This document shows positions 1 through 5,078 of a DNA stretch of 18,410 bases, in pieces (position 1 is the first letter of the stretch; each line of letters opens with the position of its first letter). The notes beneath the pieces were generated by a model. It did no database searches and was not told the DNA's origin. It was given only the letters and a program-made list of their open reading frames with translations. This DNA comes from Clostridiales bacterium UBA1777. GTDB taxonomy: Bacteria; Bacillota; Clostridia; Oscillospirales; Oscillospiraceae. The translations under genes and the position numbers were made by a program. The DNA is taken from assembly GCA_002315275.1 (NCBI GenBank), contig DCGN01000117.1, positions 1,232-19,641 on the forward strand, read 5' to 3'.

Positions 1-1
1 C

Positions 2-15
2 CCCGGATAACCGGG
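2..15. other. short GC-rich hairpin at window edge
   Basis: A perfect 5-bp inverted repeat (CCCGG at 2-6 and CCGGG at 11-15) encloses the loop ATAA. It lies about 125 nt downstream of the expected start of the leftward transcript from the promoter at 148-176, so it could be the stem of that transcript's terminator. Any U-run would fall outside the window, so this cannot be settled here. Confidence 0.25.
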
Positions 16-67
16 TACGAAGTATGCAATTTTAAGGGTTTTTGCGGATTTAATGTGCTCTCAACAT

Positions 68-114
68 GGGGGTGCGTGTTTAACGGGTAGTGCTCCCAGC
101 TGAGCTATACCCCC
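68..114 (-). other. tRNA-like sequence, probable degenerate or truncated tRNA
   Basis: Read leftward from 114, the sequence starts like a normal tRNA: acceptor strand GGGGGTA, then TA, then a D arm GCTC-AGCTGG-GAGC of the kind seen in alanine or asparagine tRNAs. The D loop is only 6 nt. The next bases contain GTTAA, which recalls an asparagine anticodon loop, but no 5-bp anticodon stem can be drawn and there is no T arm with a TTC-AA loop. Instead ACCCCC (73-68) follows and would pair with the 5' GGGGGT, closing a structure of only 47 nt. A promoter with near-consensus boxes lies directly upstream. I infer a decayed or internally deleted tRNA gene that kept its promoter; a small RNA that borrows tRNA ends is possible. 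It is unlikely to be a charged tRNA. Confidence 0.4.
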
Positions 115-147
115 ATATAATGAACCGTATTGTCATGAGCAGGTGTT

Positions 148-176
148 ATATTAACAGAAGAAGCAAAAAAAGTCAA
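148..176 (-). promoter_or_regulatory. sigma-A type promoter, leftward
   Basis: On the minus strand TTGACT (176-171), a 17-bp spacer and TAATAT (153-148) form a near-consensus promoter. Transcription would start near 141 and reach the tRNA-like sequence at 114 after about 27 nt, the usual spacing for a tRNA gene. The -35 box and spacer lie within an inverted repeat at 157-195. Confidence 0.75.
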
Positions 177-195
177 GCACTTTTTTCGCTTCTTC
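157..195. repeat. 17-bp inverted repeat overlapping a promoter
   Basis: Arms at 157-173 and 179-195 are exact inverted copies except for one position (165 against 187), with a 5-nt loop. The stem is mostly A and T. It lies between the end of the methyltransferase gene and the leftward promoter, covering the -35 box. It could be an operator, a transcription-stopping hairpin for the upstream gene, or both; it lacks the GC-rich stem and trailing U-run of a classical terminator. Confidence 0.6.
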
Positions 196-212
196 CGAAA
201 AGCAAATTGCTA

Positions 213-1361
213 TTATTTTTCTGTCAGCTTTATTAGGCTTTGCTCGAAGCCGTACTTCTGCTGCAGGGAAAGGACGGCGGCGCGATTTTTGGCGGACGGC
301 GTATGGGTAAGCTTTGCGCGAATCATCAGGTTCTTAGGAGAATGCTCAAAGTCTATAAACTCTATCATGTCAACGCTATAGCCGGCGTCCTCAAGAAGAG
401 AAGCGCGGATACTGTCCGTCAAAAGCGCACTTACGCGTTCCTTGATTATGCCGTGCCTCAGAAGAATATCCAAATCTCCGCCGCTGTGGATCGAGAGATT
501 CACCTCATGCTGACAGCAGGGGACGGAGAAAATGTGTTTTGCACCCTTCTTTATGGCGTAGTCAAGGGCATAATCCGTTGCAATGTCACAGGCGTGCAGA
601 GTTACGACCATGTCGATCTTCCTGTCATACAGAGCGTCCTTCGTGACGTCTGCAACGTGAAAGCTGAGTCTGTCGTAACCGTAGCGGGCGGCAACAGCCT
701 TGCAGTTTGCGACAACATCCTCTTTGAGATCGTACCCGATGATGGACACGTTGACACCGCGCTTTACGGCGAAATACCAATAAAGTATAAATGTAAGATA
801 TGATTTGCCGCAGCCGAAATCGAGAATTGTGAACTCGCTTCCTGACGGGAGGTTTTTAAACTCATCGTCTACAAGCTCAACAAAGCGGTTTATCTGCTTA
901 AACTTATCATATTTGGATTTGATTATTTTGTAATCCTGCGTGAATATTCCGAGGTCAACAAGAGCGGGGATAGCGTCGCCCTCGGAGAGAACGCGGTTCT
1001 TAGCCCTGTCGTGCGATGCGGGAGCTCCCGGACGCGATACGGCGGCGCTCGTACCCGTGCGCTTATAGGTGCCGTCACGCTTCAGAATGTACTGCACAGC
1101 TGTGCCGCCGGATACGATAAGCACCTGCCGGTATTTACCGGAAAGCTCGTCCCGTATGTATGACACAGCGTTTTCGACCGACATATTTTTATGGAAGGCC
1201 TTGTTGCTTTGAAACCATTCGGCTTGAATAAGAGTGCCAGTTTTGGAAGCTATGGGACGGAGAGTTACCTTGGAAGAATCTGATGAAGAAACGGGCTGAG
1301 AGAAAACGGCCTGACCGAGCGAAGCCGCGGCACTGTCAAATTCTGTTGAAATATCAGCCAT
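213..1361 (-). CDS. class I SAM-dependent methyltransferase (Methyltransf_32-like)
   Basis: The 382-residue product has a Rossmann methyltransferase domain in its C-terminal part. Motif I is DFGCGKSYLT (181-190), an acidic residue ends the next strand (GYDLKE, 209-214), and two hallmark segments follow: HACDIATDYA (256-265) and PCCQHE (281-286). These match the family represented by PF13679, which includes METTL25- and GSTCD-type proteins; the bacterial substrate is not known to me, though an RNA target is plausible. Residues 1-140 precede the domain and are not recognised; they include a short segment (about 78-100) that looks like two beta strands. The gene starts 9 bp after the rsmI stop, and its ribosome site GAGGA overlaps that stop, so the two are cotranscribed. 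The product is probably cytoplasmic: no signal peptide or membrane segment is seen. Confidence 0.8.
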   Translation of the reverse strand: MADISTEFDSAAASLGQAVFSQPVSSSDSSKVTLRPIASKTGTLIQAEWFQSNKAFHKNMSVENAVSYIRDELSGKYRQVLIVSGGTAVQYILKRDGTYKRTGTSAAVSRPGAPASHDRAKNRVLSEGDAIPALVDLGIFTQDYKIIKSKYDKFKQINRFVELVDDEFKNLPSGSEFTILDFGCGKSYLTFILYWYFAVKRGVNVSIIGYDLKEDVVANCKAVAARYGYDRLSFHVADVTKDALYDRKIDMVVTLHACDIATDYALDYAIKKGAKHIFSVPCCQHEVNLSIHSGGDLDILLRHGIIKERVSALLTDSIRASLLEDAGYSVDMIEFIDFEHSPKNLMIRAKLTHTPSAKNRAAVLSLQQKYGFEQSLIKLTEK

Positions 1362-1370
1362 TGTCTATCC

Positions 1371-2243
1371 TCAGTCAAACAGCTTTTTGAGGTTGAGCGC
1401 GGCGGCCTTAAGCTCATTTTTGCTGTAGGAGTTGTTCTCATTGGCAAGCACGGCGGCAACGGCATCCTTCGCGTTGAGATTGCCGCGCACCATCGCATCG
1501 GCTATCATTGCCTCTGCGGAGACAACGTGCTCGACCTTTTGGAAGATATAATCCTCCTGCACCTCAACAACGATGGCATACTCGCCCTTATCGTAGTTTC
1601 CTTTTGCGAGGAGCTGATCCTTTACCTCTGAGGGAGTGCCTCTGAAGGCCATTTCATGGAGCTTTGTGAGGTCATTGCAGAGGCAGAGACGGACGTTTGC
1701 CTGCTCTTCGATAAAGAAATCGACAAGATCCATTATGCGCTTTGGACTCTCATAGAGAGCAAAGGTGCGGGTGTCGCCGTGACGCATCTTCTCAAGAAGC
1801 CTGCGTTTATCGGCATTTTCTCTCGGGAAGAAGCCGAAGAAGGTAAAGCTCGTGAGATCAAAACCGGAAACGGACAGAGCTGTAACGCAAGCGCAGCAGC
1901 CCGGGACACCGATGACCGGTATGCCGGCATCGATCGCGCACTTAATGAGCTCGTTGCCCGGATCGGAGATACATGGAGTGCCCGCATCGGTGATAACCGC
2001 CACGCTCTTGCCCTGCAGTATCTGATCGATAAAATATTTGGCCTTGCCGTATTCGTTATATTTGTGGTTGGAAACGAGCTTATTTCTGATCTCAAGCTTT
2101 CCGAGAAGCACCATGGAGCGCCTTGTGTCCTCCGCGGCTATCATGTCTACGCTTTCGAGGATATCCTTACCTCGGGGAGACATATCGCGGCTGTTGCCGA
2201 TAGGGGTAGCCACTATGTAAAGCTTGCCGGTTGCCTGATCCAT
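1371..2243 (-). CDS. rsmI: 16S rRNA (cytidine(1402)-2'-O)-methyltransferase RsmI
   Basis: RsmI uses SAM to methylate the 2'-OH of C1402 in the 16S rRNA decoding centre. The 290-residue product has the usual length and order of motifs of this tetrapyrrole-methylase fold family: an N-terminal LYIVATPIGN (8-17), AEDTR (37-41), and the signature TDAGTPCISDPG (85-96). The family GPSA turn appears as VPGCCACVTA and is followed by SGF and FFGFFP. Further on, the ALYESPKR segment, the LTKLHE motif and the GEYAIVVE strand complete the domain, with a C-terminal helical tail of about 60 residues. The ATG at 2243 has a weak AGGATGG site about 10 nt upstream. A promoter at 2281-2309 starts this two-gene unit with the downstream methyltransferase. 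The pairing of two methyltransferases suggests, but does not show, a shared role in ribosome maturation. Confidence 0.95.
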   Translation of the reverse strand: MDQATGKLYIVATPIGNSRDMSPRGKDILESVDMIAAEDTRRSMVLLGKLEIRNKLVSNHKYNEYGKAKYFIDQILQGKSVAVITDAGTPCISDPGNELIKCAIDAGIPVIGVPGCCACVTALSVSGFDLTSFTFFGFFPRENADKRRLLEKMRHGDTRTFALYESPKRIMDLVDFFIEEQANVRLCLCNDLTKLHEMAFRGTPSEVKDQLLAKGNYDKGEYAIVVEVQEDYIFQKVEHVVSAEAMIADAMVRGNLNAKDAVAAVLANENNSYSKNELKAAALNLKKLFD

Positions 2244-2280
2244 TTAAGTGCACCATCCTGATAGAAATTAAAGTAAAAAT

Positions 2281-2309
2281 ATTATAAACCATCCGGATGA
2301 TTATCGCAA
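2281..2309 (-). promoter_or_regulatory. promoter for rsmI
   Basis: On the minus strand TTGCGA (2309-2304), a 17-bp spacer and a perfect TATAAT (2286-2281) precede rsmI. The predicted start, near 2274, leaves a leader of about 30 nt. Confidence 0.7.
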
Positions 2310-2342
2310 GTGCGGCATGAAGAATTACCTGCGCACATGAAA

Positions 2343-2368
2343 ATCGGGCCGCCGTCTGACGACCCGAT
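2343..2368 (-). terminator. probable terminator after pssA
   Basis: Read leftward, ATCGGG (2368-2363) pairs with CCCGAT (2348-2343), followed by TTTTC. The inner bases can extend the stem imperfectly. It sits 17 bp downstream of the pssA stop and upstream of the rsmI promoter, so it would separate the two units. The U-run is short. Confidence 0.5.
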
Positions 2369-2384
2369 ATGTATTAAGCGAAAA

Positions 2385-2999
2385 TTAAAGGAGTATTATC
2401 AGAGCAAGGATTGCGGCTCCGACGATTATCATAATTACCGTGCCGACCTTGCCGGGCTTTTTGATCGTGAAGGGGGCTATGTAGCACACGGCGATCACGA
2501 GCAGAAGAACGGAATAGACAATAGGGAGAACGTCTGCAAGCTGATTTCTGAATGCGAGAAGCATCGGCACGAAAAGCGCCGACATCGTTATCGGAAGACC
2601 CTTGTAGCTCTTGCGGTTAGCAGACGTCTCTTTCTGGCGTATTATCTCGGAGACGTTGAAGTAGCCAAGTCTGATAACACCGCAGAGAACGAAAAATGCT
2701 TCTATCGCGACCTGCCACCATGCCGTTGCACCGAGCGTCATACCGATCACCGCGGGAAGAGCACCGAAGCAGACAAGGTCACACAGAGAGTCTATCTGGA
2801 TACCGAAGCTCTTTTCCTCCTCGGTTCTGTCCTTCTTCGTACGGGCGATCTTGCCGTCAAACAAATCGCATACACCGGATATCAGAAGGCATATTGCCGC
2901 GCCCATCGGCATTCCTCCGAGAGCAAGCGATATTCCGACCACAGCCGAAACAAGGCCGAAATATGTCAGATATACAGTGTAGTTATAATAGCCAATCAC
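2385..2999 (-). CDS. pssA: CDP-alcohol phosphatidyltransferase, likely CDP-diacylglycerol-serine O-phosphatidyltransferase
   Basis: PssA condenses CDP-diacylglycerol with L-serine to make phosphatidylserine in the membrane, the precursor of phosphatidylethanolamine. The 204-residue protein is made almost wholly of hydrophobic helices. The CDP-alcohol catalytic motif is present at 45-74: D45, D48-G49, A52-R53, G66, D70 and D74. The gap between A-R and G is 12 residues rather than the textbook 8, with a charged insert (KKDRTEEEK) that I associate with clostridial PssA-like proteins. Serine as substrate is inferred from overall similarity; phosphatidylglycerophosphate synthase is a less likely alternative. 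Translation starts at GTG 2999, with a GGGGG site 9 nt upstream, 15 bp after the NUDIX stop, so the two genes form one unit. Confidence 0.85.
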   Translation of the reverse strand: MIGYYNYTVYLTYFGLVSAVVGISLALGGMPMGAAICLLISGVCDLFDGKIARTKKDRTEEEKSFGIQIDSLCDLVCFGALPAVIGMTLGATAWWQVAIEAFFVLCGVIRLGYFNVSEIIRQKETSANRKSYKGLPITMSALFVPMLLAFRNQLADVLPIVYSVLLLVIAVCYIAPFTIKKPGKVGTVIMIIVGAAILALIILL

Positions 3000-3014
3000 A
3001 AAAATTTCCCCCGA

Positions 3015-3488
3015 TTATCTCTCTTTATACGGTTTGCCGTTTAGCTGAACCTCAACAAGCGAATCTCCCCTGTAGCTGAGCTTTAGGGAGAAAAACGGAA
3101 TATCCTCGTCAAGAAGCCTCAGAAACACCTTGTCACCCTCCCAGATGGGGAGATTCAGAACGGCGCCTTTGTCGACCCACTCGAGCTTGCCCTCGTCACA
3201 TTCGATAAGCGAGCCCGTGAAGCTTTCCGAGCGGAAAAGGTGCATATATTCGGTGCCCCATTCGTCGGAAACAAAGGTAACGATAGCTCTGTAGCTCTGA
3301 TTAAGAAGCGAGAGGCCTGTTTCCTCAAGCACCTCGCGCTTTACGCAGTCCTCGGGGCTTTCTCCCGGCTCGAACTTACCGCCGATACCTATCCACTTAT
3401 CATGGTTTTCATCATCCGAGCGGCTCGGCCTGTGGAGCATAAGGTATTTGCCGTCCTTCTCGATGTAGCATAAGGTGGTGTTTCGCAT
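3015..3488 (-). CDS. NUDIX hydrolase (MutT / 8-oxo-dGTP diphosphatase-like)
   Basis: NUDIX enzymes cleave nucleoside diphosphates linked to another group, with a divalent metal. The 157-residue product carries a perfect NUDIX box at 37-59: G37, E43, R51-E52 and E55-E56, ending in TGL. The N-terminal strand MRNTTLCYIEKDGKYLML and the segment KWIGIGGKFEPGE resemble clostridial proteins annotated as 8-oxo-dGTP diphosphatases, which clean oxidised nucleotides from the pool. The exact substrate cannot be read from sequence. The ATG at 3488 has a strong GGAGG site 6 nt upstream. The gene leads pssA by 15 bp; no functional link between the two is obvious. It probably acts in the cytoplasm. Confidence 0.9.
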   Translation of the reverse strand: MRNTTLCYIEKDGKYLMLHRPSRSDDENHDKWIGIGGKFEPGESPEDCVKREVLEETGLSLLNQSYRAIVTFVSDEWGTEYMHLFRSESFTGSLIECDEGKLEWVDKGAVLNLPIWEGDKVFLRLLDEDIPFFSLKLSYRGDSLVEVQLNGKPYKER

Positions 3489-3520
3489 GACTGCCTCCGA
3501 AGCGAGTTCACATTGAGTTC

Positions 3521-3549
3521 ATTATATAACAAATGGAAAAGATTATCTA
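3521..3549 (-). promoter_or_regulatory. possible promoter for the NUDIX-pssA unit
   Basis: A perfect TATAAT on the minus strand (3526-3521) lies 33 bp upstream of the NUDIX start. The -35 candidate at 17-bp spacing, TAGATA, is poor. The -10 box and its position support a promoter; strength is uncertain. Confidence 0.45.
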
Positions 3550-3574
3550 CTGTAAAATTAATATATTGACGAAA

Positions 3575-3604
3575 AAATATCGGGGGAATTAACCCCCGAT
3601 ATTT
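3575..3604 (-). terminator. strong rho-independent terminator after the Mrp-NifX unit
   Basis: A perfect 12-bp stem (3575-3586 with 3593-3604) carries a five-pair G/C core and the 6-nt loop AATTAA. On the minus strand the stem runs directly into a U-run (6 Ts). It begins 17 bp after the stop of the NifX-like gene and shields the NUDIX promoter from read-through. Confidence 0.9.
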
Positions 3605-3620
3605 ATCGAGTAAGTTTTGA

Positions 3621-4061
3621 TTATTCGCCGTGGCCGCAGCATCCGCCTCCACAGCCGCAGTCTGCGCCTTCGCCCTCGTCACCGCAGCTGCCGCAGCATC
3701 CGCCGCATCCACCGCCGCAACCGCCGCCGCAGCCCTCATCGCCCATGATGGGGAGCTGGCCGGTAACGAGAAGATCGGAAGCCGTGTCTGCATCGCCGCA
3801 GAAGCCCGCAACGGGGATAATACCGTGGCTCAGAAGCAGAGCCTTTGCCTCGCCGCCCATGTTGCCGGCGATAACGGCATCAACGTCCTGCTCAAGCATA
3901 AAGTCTGCCATGGCCTTGTGGCCGTGTCTGTCGGAAACATCAAAAAGCTGTTTCTTCACATCAACGGTCGTTTCGCCCTCGTAAGTGTATATTGCGAAGC
4001 ATTCGGCATGGCCGAAGTGCTCATAGATCTCGCCGTCCTTATAAGCTACTGCAACTTTCAT
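3621..4061 (-). CDS. NifX/NifB-type (Nitro_FeMo-Co family) protein with ten-cysteine C-terminal tail
   Basis: Residues 1-106 form a dinitrogenase iron-molybdenum cofactor biosynthesis-type domain (PF02579, the NifX/NafY fold): MKVAVAYKDGEIYEHFGHAE at the start, the HGHKAMADF helix at 46-54, and the strand DAVIAGNMGGEA (61-72). Family members bind metal-sulfur clusters or precursors. The tail (107-146) is unusual: it is almost only Gly, Cys, Asp and Glu, with cysteines at 111, 115, 119, 122, 123, 126, 135, 137, 141 and 142. Two further cysteines lie in the domain (21, 88). I infer a metal or Fe-S binding appendage. No nitrogenase gene is nearby, so a role in nitrogen fixation is not supported. 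Its ATG overlaps the stop of the upstream Mrp gene as ATGA, implying translational coupling, and a strong terminator follows. Function is likely cluster assembly or carriage with Mrp. Confidence 0.85.
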   Translation of the reverse strand: MKVAVAYKDGEIYEHFGHAECFAIYTYEGETTVDVKKQLFDVSDRHGHKAMADFMLEQDVDAVIAGNMGGEAKALLLSHGIIPVAGFCGDADTASDLLVTGQLPIMGDEGCGGGCGGGCGGCCGSCGDEGEGADCGCGGGCCGHGE

Positions 4062-4885
4062 ATTTTAAACCTCTCTTCAATATAGTCTGCCATCGGAGCG
4101 ATAAACTCGCCGTTGACGGATTCAACCTCGCCTGCGTCTACCATGGTGGTGATGACGGGGTCGATAGGGAGCTTTGCCGTCTGCGGGATCGCGAATTCTT
4201 TTGCTTCGGCTTCGACCTTGCTGTCGCCGAAGATAGCGTGCTCCTTGCCGCAGTCGGGGCACTTGAAGTAGGACATGTTTTCAACAATGCCGATTACGGG
4301 AACGTTCATCATGGCGGCCATATTGACAGCCTTGGCGACTATCATGCCTACGAGATCCTGCGGAGTCGTAACAATCACGATACCGTCGATCGGAAGAGAC
4401 TGGAAGACCGTGAGGGGAACGTCGCCCGTTCCGGGAGGCATATCGACGAACATATAGTCAACATCCTGCCAGAGAACATCTGTCCAGAACTGGGTGACTG
4501 CACCTGCGATAACGGGGCCGCGCCATACGACGGGAGCCGTCTCGTTCTCAAGGATAAGGTTGATGGACATGATCTGCATGCCGGTGTGAGTGAATACGGG
4601 GAGGAGATAATCCTCGGTTCCCTTTGCACGCTCGGTAAGACCGAAGGAGCGGGGGATAGACGGGCCGGTGATATCTGCATCGAGCACGGCGCAGTTGTGG
4701 CCGCGGCGCTGCAGCTCAGAGGCGAGAAGGCTCGTTACGAGGGATTTGCCGACACCGCCCTTGCCGCTGACTACGGCTATGACTTTTCTAACGCTTGAGC
4801 CCTCATGGAGAGGCTTTCTGAAATCCTCTTGATGAGAAGCGCATTTTTCCTTGCATGTGGAGCAATCGTGGGTGCATTCGCTCAT
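4058..4885 (-). CDS. mrp: Mrp/NBP35-type P-loop ATPase, iron-sulfur cluster carrier
   Basis: Mrp/ApbC/NBP35 proteins are dimeric ATPases that bind and hand over [4Fe-4S] clusters. The 275-residue product has the deviant Walker A GKGGVGKS (41-48), the DADITGPSIP switch region (69-78), the FVDMPPGTGD motif (146-155) and the C-terminal CxxC pair (C209, C212) that holds the bridging cluster. The N terminus adds cysteines at 4, 8, 11 and 15, as in NBP35-type members. I chose ATG 4885: an upstream in-frame start near 4951 would lie inside the promoter at 4931-4958, before the expected transcription start. A GGA-type site lies somewhat far upstream (about 13 nt). The stop overlaps the start of the NifX-like gene by ATGA, so the two proteins are probably made in matched amounts. 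Confidence 0.93.
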   Translation of the reverse strand: MSECTHDCSTCKEKCASHQEDFRKPLHEGSSVRKVIAVVSGKGGVGKSLVTSLLASELQRRGHNCAVLDADITGPSIPRSFGLTERAKGTEDYLLPVFTHTGMQIMSINLILENETAPVVWRGPVIAGAVTQFWTDVLWQDVDYMFVDMPPGTGDVPLTVFQSLPIDGIVIVTTPQDLVGMIVAKAVNMAAMMNVPVIGIVENMSYFKCPDCGKEHAIFGDSKVEAEAKEFAIPQTAKLPIDPVITTMVDAGEVESVNGEFIAPMADYIEERFKI

Positions 4886-4930
4886 GATATATGGTTTTTC
4901 CTTTCTCGGTTGTAAATAATATATGTGTAT

Positions 4931-4958
4931 ATTATAACCCGAAAAATCCAATAGTCAA
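4931..4958 (-). promoter_or_regulatory. promoter for the Mrp-NifX unit
   Basis: On the minus strand TTGACT (4958-4953), a 16-bp spacer and TATAAT (4936-4931) form a strong promoter. Transcription would begin near 4925, giving a leader of about 40 nt to ATG 4885. This decides the mrp start. Confidence 0.8.
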
Positions 4959-5009
4959 ATATAAAAAACTGTCTTAGAAGATGATAATCCAAACTCAAGC
5001 ATACTACTG

Positions 5010-5038
5010 TTGCCAAGAAGCGCACGAAATGTTATAAT
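5010..5038 (+). promoter_or_regulatory. promoter for the FHA-RodA operon
   Basis: TTGCCA (5010-5015), a 17-bp spacer and a perfect TATAAT (5033-5038) precede the operon. It lies back to back with the mrp promoter, about 50 bp apart. Transcription should begin near 5045. Confidence 0.75.
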
Positions 5039-5070
5039 ATAAAATTGAAGATTTGTATCTGAAAATCGAA

Positions 5071-5078
5071 AGGGGTGA
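5071..5078 (+). promoter_or_regulatory. ribosome binding site that clouds the FHA-RodA start
   Basis: AGGGGTGA is the only good anti-SD match before the gene. It overlaps the GTG at 5075, which therefore could not use it; the next in-frame start codon is TTG at 5093, about 15 nt downstream, which is longer than ideal. The true start is unresolved between these. Confidence 0.45.

Noticed and set aside
1..212. Integration site of a mobile element at a tRNA gene
   Set aside because: No integrase, direct repeat or second tRNA fragment is visible in the window; the 3' part of the tRNA is absent rather than duplicated.
240..803. 187-codon open frame on the plus strand
   Set aside because: It is antisense to the methyltransferase gene, whose motifs and upstream ribosome site are convincing; the plus-strand product has no recognisable domain.
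2310..3044. 244-codon open frame on the plus strand
   Set aside because: It runs antisense through pssA and a terminator hairpin. The product is rich in Arg, Tyr and His, as expected of a shadow of a membrane protein gene.
3640..3740. Apparent GC-rich trinucleotide repeat, and an Ala-rich plus-strand frame
   Set aside because: It is the coding sequence of the Gly/Cys tail of the NifX-like protein; codons vary and no regular repeat-spacer pattern exists, so it is neither a CRISPR nor a simple satellite.
3621..4885. Nitrogen-fixation genes
   Set aside because: A NifX-type domain and a P-loop ATPase alone do not indicate nitrogenase; no nifH, nifD, nifK, nifE or nifN is present, and the ATPase has Mrp rather than NifH features.
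4886..4951. Extended N terminus for mrp starting at 4951
   Set aside because: That start would lie within the promoter, upstream of the expected transcription start, and has no ribosome site.
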